A DNA stretch of 64,000 nt from Fodinicola feengrottensis (GCF_010993775.1 NZ_WOTO01000007.1:1-64000), one strand, 5' to 3'. Shown: positions 50,187 to 62,384, counted from the first letter of the stretch. Made by a program: numbers and translations. The notes: generated by a model not told the origin, from the letters alone.

Positions 50187-52502
50187 CTACGGCGTGGACA
50201 GGGTGGTCGCCGTTGGCCAGGTGTCGTGGGAAACGCCGTTGGGGGCGGTGTTGCCAGGGAACCAGAACCAGTGCTGCAAGTGGCCCTGCGCATCGGCGGC
50301 GAAGATGTGTTGCTGGTTGCCCACGATCGCGGAAGTGGGGCTGCCGGCGAGGATTCCGGTGCTGTCCCACGTGTTCTGGCTCGGCGAATGTGGCGTGTCG
50401 CTCGGGCTCCAGGACCAGTGTTGTAGTCGGCCCTGGGTGTCCCGACCGAACACGTCCTGCTCGGTGCCGTAGAGGAAACCGGTGAGGGTGCCGGTCAAGG
50501 TGATGCCAGTGCTGGCCGCGTCGTTCCAGGTGTCGTGTTCTTTGGTCGTGTCACCCGGACTCCACCAGTAGTGCTGCAGGTTTCCAGCGCTGTCGGTGAT
50601 AAACACATGCTGCTGGTCGCCGACGCTGTAGACGGCTGGCTTTCCGGTCACTCCGGTCGCCCAGCTTTCCTGCGTGAGACCGGCGGACGGGCTCCAGGAC
50701 CAGTGCCGCAGATCGCCGCCGCTGGTGGTGAAGAAGACATGTTGCGCGCCACCCATCACCACTGCCACCGGGTCACTCGCAGCGTCACCGGAGCTGTCCC
50801 AGGTGTCGTGGTTCATCGAGCCGGCCGAAGAGCCGTCCGGATACCAATACCAGTGCTGCAGGTTTCCGTTGGTGTCCCTGGCAAAGACGTGCTGCTCATC
50901 GCCGTTGACGAAACCTGTCGGGGTGCCGACCAGAGTGATGCCGGTGGTGGCCGCGGTGTTCCACGTGTCGTGCTCCGGCGTATGTGGGGCGTCGCCGACG
51001 CTCCACCAGTAGTGCTGCAGGTTTCCTTTGCTGTCAATAGTGAAGGCGTGCTGCTGGGCGCCGGCACTGCCGGTCACGTACGTCACCGGCTGCCCGGCGA
51101 CCGTGTTGGCCGGTGCCCAGGAGTCCGCGCTCAGGCCGGTGCCGCCGGTGTTTGGCGTCCACCATAAATGCGACAATGAGCCGTTCGTGCCGCGACCCAT
51201 GTAGTGCTGTTCGCCGCCGTTCACGTAGAACTGGGACGCCGTGCTGGACGTGCTGTTGTTCGTGGCGTCGGCCACATCGAGCACGTCGCTGTCGATGTTG
51301 ATCGTCACGCCGCCATAACTTTCGTTGTGGCCGCCCTGATACTGGTGGATGCGCTGGTGGTTGGCCCAGTCACCAGCTGGGATGAACGAGTCGTCGGTGT
51401 TCGCCGCGGTGCCCCAGTGCGCGAAGTAGATGTGGTCCGGTGTCGGGTACGAGCCACCGTAGACGCTGACCATGTCGGCGATTCCCGAGGCAGAGCTGGA
51501 ATAAAGTCCGGAGCCGTAGCCGAGGGTGTGGATTTGGGTGGTGTAGCCGTTCATGAAGTCGAGTACGGCCTGGGTGCATGAGCCGCCCCGGCCGTAGGCT
51601 TCCATGTCATCGTAAATCACGCTGCCCGCGCTTAGACCGAGCGACTGGGCCTGCGCGACGGCGTCCTGGGCGGCGGACTGGCCCTGTGACAGCGCGCTGC
51701 CCGGGTCAATTTTCGAGCCCACTGGCCGGTGCGCAAGGTGCTTGCAATCCCACGTAGATCGGGAAAAGATGCCAGCCGGCGGCATCTTGCTGGGAAACCC
51801 AGGAGGAAGTCAGGTTGGCCTGCGCGCAACCGCGGTTTGTCCCACCGATATATAGACGCCAACCGCGCGGTAGGGCGACGCGCCCCACGCCTGCATCGCG
51901 CCCGACGACGGTGCCGCGCAGGCGTCGAACCCGGTGCCCTGGAAGGTTCCTGGCGCGGACACGTCCGGCGTGACCGCCTTGGGTGTCACTGCTGGGGCGG
52001 CCGGAGCGGCATGGGCGTCCGCGGTCAGCTGAGCCGATTGCAGGACGGCCGCCAAAACCGGCTGCTGCGTCCCGTACGAGCCGCTGACCAGCAGGCCCGC
52101 TGACGGAATGACGAGATCTATCCGCCGGTCAGTGGTGGTTGGTACGCGCTGCGGCGCGGCGGTGTTGGCTGCTAGTTTTTGCGCCCTCACTGGTACGTTC
52201 GCGCCGGCCAATGGCTCGACGATGACCGCCTCGGTCGCGCCGACCAGGCCAACCGGGCAGGACTGGTTGGCGCCCGGATGGCCCAGATACAGCACGTGGC
52301 GGTCGAGGCGTACGCACGTCGTCGGCGCCTTTTCCAGGTCCACCACCGACCAGGTGTCCGGGATGGCGACCTGATATCCGTGGTATGTCACGACTTTTCC
52401 GGTCGCCGCAGTGGCCGGCGCCTGCAGTCCGACGGCGGCGACGACGGCAGCGGCCGCGACCCAGCCTGCCGTTCGAAGCGCGGACCGGTTGAGAATCGTC
52501 AC
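50187..52502 (-). CDS. Secreted DUF1906 hydrolase-like domain fused to a seven-repeat PLL-like propeller (two frame breaks)
   Basis: About 771 residues. Signal peptide TAGWVAAAAVVAAVGLQAPA. The DUF1906 (Rv2525c-like glycoside hydrolase fold) has GTGFDACAAPSSGAMQAW, SPYRAVGVYIGG, GWHLFPIYVGLQAPC, and SVIYDDMEAYG with candidate catalytic Asp/Glu. After it come seven repeats of about 49 residues with the core QHVFARDTNGNLQHWYW (variants QQHAFTIDSKGNLQHYWW, EQDVFGRDTQGRLQHWSW and others). Such repeats form seven-bladed lectins. Frames change near 51830 and 51720. It may bind and act on cell-wall or foreign glycans. Confidence 0.85.
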
Positions 52503-52687
52503 GAGGGATCCCTCCGCGGTGCAGCTGGTACGCCCGGGTGCTCAGGCCTGGAAAACGCGGTGATACAACGTTGGAAATGGTGTGCAGCACCGAAGTATCG
52601 CCGGCTTGAACAGGTGTCAAGAGCGGTTTGTGGAACAGCGGGAATTAGCAGGCCCCGGTGGCCACTTTCGGTCGCGCAGGGGTGTAG

Positions 52688-54087
52688 TTATCGGACTTTT
52701 TCAGGGGATTCGTCAATTGGCAGGGCTTTTGTCGGATAGCTCGTCTGGGGCAGAACAACCGCGGCGACGAGACCGGCGACCGCGACGCAGCCGGCCGAGC
52801 TGACGAACGCGACCGAATAGCCGTACGTGAGCCCGGCCGGTCGCAGGACGGTGACCACGGTCGACAGCGCCGCGAGCCCGACGGCTCCGCTGGCCTGCCG
52901 GACCGTGTTCAGCAGGCCGGCCGCGAGGCCGTTCTGCGACGGCAGCACACCGCTGGTCGCGATCACTGTGATCGGGGTGAACGCCGCCGCGGTGCCGAAT
53001 CCCAGCACCACTCCGGGAATCGCGACGGCGACGACGTACGAACCACCCGCCCCGAGCAGGACGGCCATGGCCGCAAGGCCTACCGTGCCGATCACGCAGA
53101 AAATGACCGCGGCCCGGCGGGCACCGAAAAACAAGGTCAGCCGGCCGGCGGACTGAGCGCCGGCGAACATGGCGGCACCGACCGGCAGGAACCCGAGACC
53201 GGCCCGCAGGGGTGAGAAGCCGTACACATCCTGGAGATACAACGAAATCAGGATCGGGGAGGCGAAGAATCCCAGTCCCAGCAGGAACATCACCACGTTG
53301 CCGCCGCTGACCGTACGCACCCGGAAGACCGACAGCGGCAGCAGCGGATTCGTTGACCAGCGGGCTTGGTGCGCGGTGAAAAGCCCGAGCAGCGCGACGC
53401 CAGTCACCAGCAGGGCGCCGCCGATCCAGGCACTGGAGCCAAAACTCATCACCGCGTAGACAGTCGCGACCAAACCGCCAGTGGCCAGGGTGGCTCCCCA
53501 AACGTCCAGCCTGGTACGCGGCACGCCTGGGTCCAGGCGCGGCAACTTGACGTACGAGACGGCGAGAACGAGCGCACCCAACGGGAGGCTGATCAGGAAA
53601 ACCCAGCGCCAACCGAACCACTGGGTGAGCACTCCGCCGATCACCGGTCCGGCCGCGGCGGCGACCGCCCCGACCGCGCTCCAGGTGCCCAACGCCCTGG
53701 TCCGCGCCGACCGGTCGGTGAAGGTCGTGGTGAGCAGCGAAAGCGTGACCGGGATGAGCAGCGCGCCACCGAGCCCCTGCACCGCGCGCGCGCGGCCAGC
53801 AACGCCCCGGGAGCGGTCGCCAGCCCGGCGGCGACCCTGGCCACGGTGAACAGTCCGGTCCCGACCACCATCAATCGACGCGGCCCGAAAACGTCCGCAC
53901 ACCGGCCGCCGAGCAGCAGGAATCCGGCGAAGACCAGCGTGTACGCGTTCACCACCCACGGCAGTGAGATCGCCGAAAATCCCAGCGTGGCCCGGATTTG
54001 TGGCAGCGCGACCGAAACAATCGTCGCGTCCAGGATGACCATGAACGAGCCGGCGCACGCCAGCGCCAGCACCAACCGTGGTCGCAT
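52688..54087 (-). CDS. DHA2-type MFS drug exporter (one frame break)
   Basis: About 466 residues, 14-helix EmrB/QacA family. N-terminus LVLALACAGSFMVILDATIV SVALP, motif A GGRCADVFGPRRLMVVGTGL, motif C ALLIPVTLSLLTTTF region with GAVAAAAGPVIGGVLTQWFG, and SVFRVRTVSGGNVVMFLLG. The frame changes near 53795. It exports cationic or antibiotic-like compounds using proton motive force. Divergent from the MerR gene, which likely induces it. Confidence 0.88.
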
Positions 54088-54131
54088 CGGCGTCCTCTCC
54101 AGGTTTCTCGGGCAAAGTCAACCTTGCCTGT

Positions 54132-54145
54132 TCAACCTGGGTTGA
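54132..54145. promoter_or_regulatory. Palindrome between divergent exporter and MerR genes
   Basis: TCAACC-TG-GGTTGA lies in a 72-bp gap. On the minus strand it fits inside a 19-bp spacer between TTGAAC and CAAGGT, the long-spacer layout expected for MerR activators. Confidence 0.55.
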
Positions 54146-54159
54146 GTTCAAATAGTGTG

Positions 54160-54550
54160 ATGGACGCCCTGATCCCGATCCGCGACCTCGCCGACCATTT
54201 CGGCCTGCCGCTGTCGACCCTGCACTACTGGGAGCGGCGCGGCCTGATCCAGCCCCTTCGTCGGGCCGGCCGGCGTTTCTTCGACAGCGAGCAGTTCTAT
54301 CGGACTGCTCTGGTTGTTTTGTGGCGCACGACCGGCATTGATGAGCATTGACGACATCGCGACCGTGCTGGCTGGGCGTACGCAGACTCACGACTGGCGG
54401 GACACCGTGGTCGGCCGAGTGCGCACTATCGAGGACCAGATCGCGAAGTTGGACAGCGCGCGAACGTATTTGAATCACTTGTTGACCTGCCGGCATGAGA
54501 ACGAGTTCGAGAACTGTCCGAAATTCCGCGCTGGGTTCCCGCGGCCGTGA
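54160..54550 (+). CDS. MerR-family regulator (one frame break)
   Basis: About 130 residues. The winged helix IPIRDLADHFGLPLSTLHYW, ERRGLIQPLRRAGRRFFD is classic MerR. After a change near 54340 the dimer helix reads MSIDDIATVLAGRTQTHDWR and RIEDQIAKLDSARTYLNHL. The end CRHENEFENCPKF has two Cys that may sense metal or oxidants. The drug exporter across the palindrome is its likely target. Confidence 0.83.
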
Positions 54551-54664
54551 AACGGCTTTCTGTCACATAAAAGCGAAAAGGGGCCGCTTGCGGACAGCGG
54601 GGACCCTTCGTGGGCGGGTGGTGGCAGGGTGGTGGTGGGATCGGGCCCGCCATTGGGGAGAAAC

Positions 54665-56641
54665 ATGCTGGGCTGGGGAATCGTGGGGCCGGGCAACATC
54701 GCCGGCAGTTTTGCCGGTCAGCTGCCACTTTCGCGCACCGGGCGGCTCGTCGCGGTGGCGAGCCGGGACGCGGATCGGGCCGCCGCGTTCGGCCGGGAAT
54801 TCGGAGCAAGTCGTACGTACGGTGACTACGGGGCCTTGTTGGGACGACGATCAAGTCGACGCTGTCTACATCGCAACTCCACACTCCCTGCACCCTATGT
54901 GGACGGTGCGGGCGGCCGAAGCGGGCAAACACGTGTTGTGCGAGAAACCGCTGGCGATCAATGCGGCCTATGCGATGGCTGCTGTGGAAGCAGCCCGACG
55001 CCACGATGTTTTCCTCATGGAGGCGTATATGTATCGCTTCCATCCGCGGACTCGGCGGCTGGCCGAGTTGGTCGCCGAAGGCGCGATTGGTGTCGTAAGC
55101 CAGATCCAAGCGTCGTTCGCGTTCTCGTCGGCTGGCACGAGTGGCCGGCTGTTTGACCCCGCACTGGGTGGCGGTGGCATTTTGGACGTTGGTGGATATC
55201 CGGTCTCAATGGCCAGATTGTTGGCTGGCGCGACCGTTGGAACGCCGTTCGCGAATCCGGTGGAAGTGACCGGCGCGGCTCATGTTGGTACGACTGGGGT
55301 GGACGAGTGGGCGATCGCCACTTTGCGGTTCGCCCACGGGCTAATGGCGCAGGTGGCCACCGGCGTACGGCTGGCCGCTGAGCACACTGTGAAAGTCTAT
55401 GGCAGCGAAGGATTCCTGGAGGTGCCCGATCCCTGGGTGCCGTCGCCGGACGAGCCAGCCCGCATCCTGGTGAGCCGGGTGGGGGAGCAGCCGCGCGAGA
55501 TCGTGGTGGCAGCGGCGGCGCAGTACGCGCTGGAGGCGGACGCGGTGGCGGACCATCTCGCCGCCCGGCAAGCGCCCCAGCTGACCTGGGCGGACAGCCT
55601 TGGCAACGCGGCGGCGCTGGACAGTTGGCGAGCGGCGATCGGCCTCACCCTTCCCGCGGACCAGCCGACCGGCCCAGCGCACGGCCGGTCGCTGCGTCGC
55701 CGGCCGGACCACCGGATGCGGTACGGGTGGATCGGCGGACTCGACCAGCCGGTGTCGCGGCTGGTCATGGGCGTCGACAACCAGCCCGATCTCGGGTACG
55801 CGAGTGTGATGTTCGACGATTTCGTCGAGCAGGGCGGCAATACTTTCGACACCGCTTGGCTATATGGGGGCGGCCGGCTTGAGGAGCTGTTCGGCCAATG
55901 GCTGCGCGGCCGTGGAAACCGCGATGAGCTGGTGATCATTGGCAAGGGCGCGCACACTCCACATTGCGATCCCGCCTCCATTGGCCGGCAGTTGGCCCAG
56001 AGCCTGGCACGGTTGGGGACGGATCACGTCGATCTTTACCTTATGCACCGCGATAATCTTGAGGTGCCGGTGGGCGAGTTCGTCGAGGCTATGGACGAGC
56101 AGCGGGCCGCTGGACGGGTAAGAGCGTACGGCGTCTCCAACTGGACGCCGGCGCGTTTCGACGAGGCAGCAGCGTACGCGTCCGATCATGGTCTGGTCGG
56201 GCTTTCGGGCCTGAGCAACCATTTCAGCCTCGCCGAGGCTTACGCCGTGCCGTGGGACGGGTGCGAGCACGTCACCGACCCGCGGTCGTGGCGCTGGCTG
56301 CGGGACCGCCAGGTCGCGTTGCTGCCATGGTCCAGTCAGGCCGCGGTTTCTTCACCGGCCGGGCGCGGCCCGCTGACCGGTCCGACGAAGAGCTCGTACG
56401 CTGCTATTACAGCGAAGCCAATTTTGGCCGGCTGGCGCGCGCCGAAAAACTGGCCGCTGACCTCGGCGTCCCCACCACCGCGATCGCCTTGGCGTATGTG
56501 CTGCACCAGCCGTTCCCGACTTTTCCGCTCATCGGGCCGCGGACGTTGGCCGAAACCGACAGCTCGCTGCGCGCTCTCGACGTGGAACTCAGCGACGATC
56601 AAATGACATGGCTGGCAGGTAACGAGAACGCGGATTCCTAA
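54665..56641 (+). CDS. Gfo/Idh/MocA oxidoreductase fused to aldo-keto reductase (two frame breaks)
   Basis: About 658 residues. Domain 1 (1 to about 330): WGIVGPGNIAGSFAGQLPLS, EKPL in HVLCEKPLAINAAYAMAAVE, and MEAYMYRFHP, a NAD(P)-dependent sugar oxidoreductase fold. Domain 2 (about 350 on): NTFDTAWLYGGGRLEELFGQ, IIGKGAHTPHCDP, LGTDHVDLYLMHRDNL and RAYGVSNWTPARFDEAAAYA, an aldo-keto reductase. The junction region 54850-56330 is one open frame, so the fusion is real. Breaks near 54845 and 56335 lie inside domains. It may perform two redox steps on one sugar or cyclitol. Confidence 0.85.
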
Positions 56642-58042
56642 GCGACCAGCGGGGGCCGCCGGTCTGTCCAAGGTTGGGCTTCCTCCAATTCGTACGCCAG
56701 CTCGAACAATGTTCGCTCGTCGCCGACTTTGCTGGCGAACTGGATGCCGATCGGCAGGCCGTCGCTGCTCCAGTGCAACGGGACGCTCATCGCCGGTGCG
56801 CCGACCGCGTTGGAAAGCGGAGTCCACGACAAATACCCACTGAGCCGTTCGGTGACAGTGGGCAGGTCAAGTTCGCCAGTGATGTAGCCAATCGGGACAG
56901 GTGGCTGCAGCAGGACGGGAGACAGAATGACGTCCAGGTCCGTGAACCAGCGTTCGTACGGTCCGGCCGCTGCCGTCAGGTTGGCGCGGGCGGCGTCGAG
57001 GGAACCAGCCGGGAGGCTGCCGGCGAATGCGGCGAACGCGAGGGTCAGCGGTTCCAGGACGGAATCGTCGGGCGCCGTACCGGTGATCGCCGTGATGAGC
57101 TGGACTACGTCGAGGGCGCTTGCCGTAAAGACTTTGGTGAATTCGGCGAGGAAACCAGGCCCGTCCAGCGGTAGTGTGGTCGGTACGATCAGGTGGCCGA
57201 GTTTTTCCAGCAGTGCGGCCGCCGCGGCTACGCCGGCGGCGACTTCTGGGTCCGGAGCGTGGCCGCTGAGACTGTCCTGCAAATAGCCGATACGCAGTCG
57301 GCGGTTGGTCGGCCCAGTCACGTGTCCGACCGGCGAAGTGGAGTCTTTGCGTTCCATCGCGGCGAAAAGGGCGGCAGAGTCGCGGACCGTACGAGCGAGG
57401 CAGTGCTCGGTGGTGACATCGAAACCGGCAGCCGGAGTTTGGTTGCCGATCAAGGCGCCGCGGGACGGTTTGAGGCCGAAAAGCCCGCACGCGGAGGCCG
57501 GGATCCGGATCGACCCCCCCGCCGCCGTCGGCCGCGTCCGCCATCGGCACACCACACCAGCGGCTACGGCGGCCGCTGAGCCGCCAGAGGAGCCACCTGA
57601 GCTGTGCTCGAGATTCCACGGATTGCGGGTCGGGCCGAAGGCGATGGGCTCAGTGGTGGGCAAATAGCCCATCTCGCCCAGCGCGGTCTTGCCGATGATG
57701 ATCAGTCCAGCGGCCTCCAGCGCGTCGACCTGCGGGGCGTGGGCGGCGGCCGGCGGAGTGAGGCGGCTGAGCCGCGATCCCCAGCCGGTGACCGAGCCGG
57801 CGTAGTCGTACATGTCCTTCAACAAATAGGGCACGCCCGCGAACGGCCGCTGAGGTCGGCGGTTTTGGCTCTCTCTCGAGCTTGTTCGAAAAGTGCCGTG
57901 GTGAGGAAGTTCAGCTGTGGCTGCAGCCACTCAGCGCGCGCGCGATGGCGTCGTCGACGGCTTCGACGGCGGTGAGGTCGCCGCGCCGGATCATCGCGGC
58001 GAGTGCGGTGGCGTCGGGCTCGGTCATGTCAGGCTCTGTCAT
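56638..58042 (-). CDS. Amidase-signature enzyme (three or more frame breaks)
   Basis: About 468 residues from ATG 58042 (or 58027). N-terminus TEPDATALAAMIRRGDLTAV; catalytic Lys in PFAGVPYLLKDMYD; the Gly/Ser-rich stretch LEHSSGGSSGGSAAAVAAG supplies cis-Ser and nucleophile Ser; GGSIRIPASACGLFGLKPSR follows. Breaks lie near 57945 (CGCGCGCG run), 57850 and 57530-57560. It hydrolyses an amide, substrate unknown. Its 3' end overlaps the fusion gene stop; its 5' end is divergent from a TetR gene. Confidence 0.85.
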
Positions 58043-58090
58043 CAGCGCAGACTCCACATCAGATTCACTAGCGTATCGGATTCATTTGTG

Positions 58091-58108
58091 TATAGTGACT
58101 CGCGTCAC
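58091..58108 (+). promoter_or_regulatory. -10 box overlapping a palindrome before tetR
   Basis: TATAGT (58091-58096) overlaps GTGAC-TCGC-GTCAC (58095-58108). The location between divergent amidase and tetR genes fits TetR autorepression. Confidence 0.55.
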
Positions 58109-58134
58109 GTACGTCGTCAAGGAGAAGTGACGCA

Positions 58135-58746
58135 ATGCCCAAAGGGCCGACCAGGCGGCGACCGCGGACGGTCGCGCGGTTGTTGGACGCGGCCCTGGAG
58201 CTGTTCGCCGAACAGGGTTTCGGCAGTACGACCATTGGCCAGGTCTGCGAGCGCGCCGGCTACACCCGAGGCGCGTTCTACTCCAATTTCGCGACCATGG
58301 ACGACCTTTTCTACGCGCTGTTCGACGCGCACTCCGAAGACGAGGTGGGCGGTACGACCGGGCGCTCGCCGAGCTCGACGAGGAGGCTGTCTCGCTGGAC
58401 CGGGTGATAAAACAGCTGGCGCAGGTCGACGCTCACGAAGCGGCCTGGTTCCTGGTTTCCGCCGAATTCACCCTCTACGCGATTCGTCATCCGCAGGCCC
58501 GCCAGGTCCTCGCCGAGCACCACGCCCCGGCTGCGCGCCCACATCGTGGACCTGCTGGCAAAACTCCTGGAACGCACCGGTCGTACGGTCGCGTACGACC
58601 CCGACCAAACCGCCCGTCTGTTCATTTCCATCCGGGACGGCAGCCTCGCGCAAAGCCTGGTCGAGCCGGACCGGCTGCCGGCTGGCCACCTGGAAGAGAC
58701 CTTCTGGCCGGTCCTGTTCCGTGCTCTTTCCCATCCACCGCAGTAG
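58135..58746 (+). CDS. TetR-family regulator (two frame breaks)
   Basis: About 204 residues. The DNA-binding helices are VARLLDAALELFAEQGFGST, TIGQVCERAGYTRGAFYSNF. The C-terminal part is read after changes near 58355 and 58530: VIKQLAQVDAHEAAWFLVSA, EFTLYAIRHPQARQVLAEHH, then IVDLLAKLLERTGRTVAYDP. It probably controls the amidase and possibly the lipase gene downstream. Confidence 0.85.
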
Positions 58747-58759
58747 AAGGAAAACGCCG

Positions 58760-59671
58760 ATGCCGTATCGCCGCTTTGCCTTACTTGTCATGGTCGTCGC
58801 GCTGGTCTTCGCCGGTGCCGGCGTGGCATCGGCCGCCGGGCCGCGTCCAGGAATATGTCGCGCTCGGCGATTCCTGGTCCGCGGACGTGAACATTCTCAA
58901 CGTCACCACGAAATACGTCCCGTTCGGCTGCGTGCAGAGTGCCAGGGACTACCCGCATCAGGTGGCCGCCGCGCTCGGCGTGCCCACCTTCCGGGACGCG
59001 ACTTGCGGCGGCGCGATCACCGACAACATGGCCGGGCCGCAAAGCGCGCCGCTGGGTGGTACGAACACGCCGCAGTTTGATCGGCTCACGACGAAAACCG
59101 ACCTGGTGACGATTGGCATCGGCGGCAACGACGTGGGTCTGGTCGGGATGGTCGAGGGCTGCATCAGCCTGTTGCCGTCGCTCACGCCGGTGCCCGGAGC
59201 GACGCTGCCGAGCCCGCTTGGCGCGTCCTGTCAACCGAAGTTCGTCGTTGGCGGTGTTGACAAGATCTCGCAGGCGATCGCCCAGGCAGCAGCAAAAATC
59301 GCCAACGTCATCGCCGGCGTCCGGGCCCGCTCACCGCACGCGAGATCGAGGTGGTCAACTACATGAACCCGTTCCCGACCGCCGGATGCTACCCGTATAT
59401 TCAGTTCGCCAACGAGGACATTCCCTGGCTGCGGGCCAAAGTGAACGAAATGGACGCGATGCTGGCCCGGGTCGCGGCCAGCAAGCACGTCGGTCTTCTC
59501 AACACCAACACCGGGATGACTGGGCACGACCTCTGCCAGCTGCCCACCAGGCAGTACGTCACGGCCGTCCTGCCGCTGTCCAGCGACCCGCTGATCGCGG
59601 TGCCGTTCCACCCGACCCAGCTCGGCGCCAACCATCAGGCGGCCACGATTGTGGCCGCCCTCGGCGGATAG
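58760..59671 (+). CDS. Secreted SGNH/GDSL-type lipase (two frame breaks)
   Basis: About 303 residues with signal peptide ALLVMVVALVFAGAGVASAA. The four SGNH blocks are VALGDSWSAD (nucleophile Ser; usually GDSYSSG), TCGGAITDNM, GIGGNDVGL, and the C-terminal PFHPTQLGANHQA with Asp/His. Frames change near 58845 and near 59345. Paired Cys residues suggest disulfides as in Streptomyces lipases. It hydrolyses lipid or polyester substrates outside the cell. Confidence 0.87.
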
Positions 59672-59674
59672 GGA

Positions 59675-61100
59675 TCAGTCCTGCGGGCCGTTGAGCGCAG
59701 CCGTCACGACGGCTTCGGCCAGCGGCCCGTACGGCGGAAGCAGCGCCTCGACGAGGTCGTTTTCGCCCCTACGCACCACTCCGCGCGGGTTGGAGAACTC
59801 CCGGAAGCCCTCGATGCCGTGGTGGCGACCGGAGCCGCTCTGCCCGATGCCACCGAAGCCGAGGGACGGGAGCGCGCCCTGCAGGGCGCAGGAGTTGACG
59901 CAGGCACCGCCTGAAGTCGTCCGGTCAAGGACGTAGTCAGCGACCGAGTTGTCCTTGGAGAAGACGTAAAGTGCGAGCGGGCGTTCGCCGGCGTTGACGT
60001 ACGCGAGCGCCTCGTCCACCGAGTCGTAAGGCTTGATCGGCAGGATCGGCCCGAAAATCTCCTCCCGCATCAGGGCGAGGTCGTCCGACGGGTCCACCAC
60101 CAGCGAGATCGGCATCTGTCGGGTGGAACGGTCGATTTTCGCGTCCGGCTCCAGCGAGACCACCTGGCCGTCTTTCTTTCCGGCTTCTTCCAGCAAACCG
60201 GTGAGCCGGTCGAGATGACGTTCGCTGATGATGCCGGTGCAGTCGGCCGTGGTGGAATACCCCGGTGTCCGCTCGACGACGTGTTTGTGCGCGAGATCCA
60301 CAAATTCCTGCATCTTCGCCCGCGGCACCAGGCAGTAGTCCACCGTGATGCACATCTGTCCGTTCTTGATCATCTTGGCGCCGAGGATCTGGCCGACCGT
60401 CTCGGCGTCGACACTGTCCTCGTTGACGATCGCCGGATTCTTCCCACCCAGCTCCAAAGTCACCGGCACCAGGTTCTGCGCGGCGGCCACCGCGACCTTG
60501 CGGCCGACCTCCGGGCTGCCGGTGTAGAGCAGGTGATCCCAGCGTACCGCCGCGAAAGCGGTGGCCAGCTCGAGTTCGCCGGTCACCACCGCAACGTGGT
60601 CGGGGTCGAAGGTCGCGGCGATCATGTCCTTGAGCAGCTCACCGCAGGCCGGGGTGAACTCGGATGGCTTGATGATCGCGCGGTTGCCGGCCGCGAGCAT
60701 TTCGACCAGCGGGCCCAAAGACAGGTCGAAGGGGAAGTTCCACGGCACGATGTTGCCGACAACTCCTTTGGGTTGGTACGAAATCGCCGCGCGGGCGGAT
60801 CCGAAAAGGCCGGGGTCGGCCTCTCTTTCCTGCGGTGCGGGCCCATTGTGCCAGCTGCTGCTCCGCCGCGTACGCGGCCCGGCCGGCGACGCCCAGCACC
60901 TCGATCAGGTCGGTGAACAGCTCCGGGTGCACCGCGAAGTCCGCGGACATCGCGGCCCTGATGCGACTCCGGTTCGCCACCACCAGCTGCGCGAGCGCGC
61001 CAAGGTGGGCGCGCCGCTCGTCCAGGCTCGGCGCGCCCTGCTGCCCGAAGGCGGCCTTCTGCGACGCGAAAATCTCGTGCAGCTCGGAAACGGACGTCAT
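59675..61100 (-). CDS. Coniferyl-aldehyde-dehydrogenase-type enzyme (frame break)
   Basis: About 475 residues from ATG 61100 (GGAGAA ribosome site). SVSELHEIFASQKAAFGQQG start; IVPWNFPFDLSLGPLVEMLA; LKPSEFTPA region; catalytic Glu in VTLELGGKNPAIV; Cys in NGQMCITVDYCLVPRAK. The N-terminal quarter is out of frame with the rest (near 60840). Resembles CalB-type NAD-dependent aldehyde dehydrogenases. It is co-directional with the MFS gene 17 bp upstream. Confidence 0.87.
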
Positions 61101-61117
61101 TCGCATTCTCCTCAGGG

Positions 61118-62384
61118 TTATTTGACGCTTTTGATGGGCCAGACAGCCAAAGCGGCGATCACTCCGGTCACCGCCACCAAGGCGTAAAGGGTGACGTAGC
61201 CGCCGAGCATGTTGATCACCACACCGCCGAGGGCGGCGGCCAGCACGTACGGCAGCATGTTCGCGATGTTGATGACGCCAAGGTCCTTGCCGCGATCTTC
61301 CGGATGCGGCAGCACCTGGGTGATCAGCGCCTGGTCGACGGGAAATGTACGCGCCGTAGCCCAGCCCCAGCAGGATGGCGCCCGCGATGGCTCCGGGCAT
61401 CGTGGGCGACAGCGCGAAAATTAGTCCGGCGATGCCCTGCAGCGTCGACGAGATCATCACCATCCGCTTGCGTCGGCCGGTACGGTCCGACAGCCAGCCC
61501 GACGGCAAACAGGCCGCCACCACCGAAACGGTGTAAAGCACGGTGAGAATGAGCGTGCCCAGGTCCGGGTCGACATGGACCCGATCCTTGAGGAACTGGT
61601 AAAGATAGAGCTGACCGAGCGCGTTGGACAGCTGGATGAAGAATCTTCCGGTCCACGCCCAGGAAAAGTCGGCATGCTTGAGTGGCTGGACGATCCCGAC
61701 GACCACCGCCCGCAGATCCAGCGGCCGACGTTGCGCGGCCGTGAGGCGTACGCCCCTGGTGCGCAGCGCGAACGGAATAGCCAGCAACACCACCAAAACC
61801 CCCAGCGCGGTGTAGCCGATCGGCACGCCCAGCAACACGGGGGTGACCAGCATGATGCCCAGCAACGGGCCGACGGACTGCGCCACCCCGAACCATGACG
61901 AGACTCGGGCGCGTTGTCGTACCGGCACCTCGTCCGGCACGGTCGCGAGAATGGCGGCCGTCATCGAGGAGACGCCGACCTGGGCCACCGCCCAAAAAAG
62001 CCACCACCAGGAAGACGGTGTGCGCGATGCCTTGCACGATCAGCGCGCCGCCAAAAACGAGCGCGCCGATGATCACCCAGATCTGCCGGCGGCCGCGACG
62101 ATGCAGCGTACGGTCCGAAAGCTCGCCGGCCAGCACACAAACCACGATCGTGACGACCGCGGCGACGATGTTTTTGCCAGCGCCTGCGCGCTGACCGCGG
62201 CCGCGCTGTTGCCGGTGATCTCGTTGGTCTGCTTGGGAATGAGGATCTGCTGGACCGCGTAATACGCCATATACATGCCAAAAGCGGCTAGCGTCCAGTA
62301 GGTGATCCAGCGTGGCCGTACGAGCGTGGTGGGCTCGTCGAAAGCGCGTCGTTCTTGGGTTCCTGCGGAATCGACAGTCGTCAT
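61118..62384 (-). CDS. MFS transporter (three frame breaks)
   Basis: About 422 residues; 12 likely helices. N-terminus WITYWTLAAFGMYMAYYAVQ QILIPKQ; motif A LSDRTLHRRGRRQIWVIIGA; second motif A GWLSDRTGRRKRMVMISSTL; end INIANMLPYVLAAALGGVVI. Frames change near 62175, 61990 and 61350. The layout resembles the sucrose/glycoside-pentoside or SLC45-like MFS group. It is in one unit with the aldehyde dehydrogenase and follows a TetR gene on the same strand. Confidence 0.83.
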
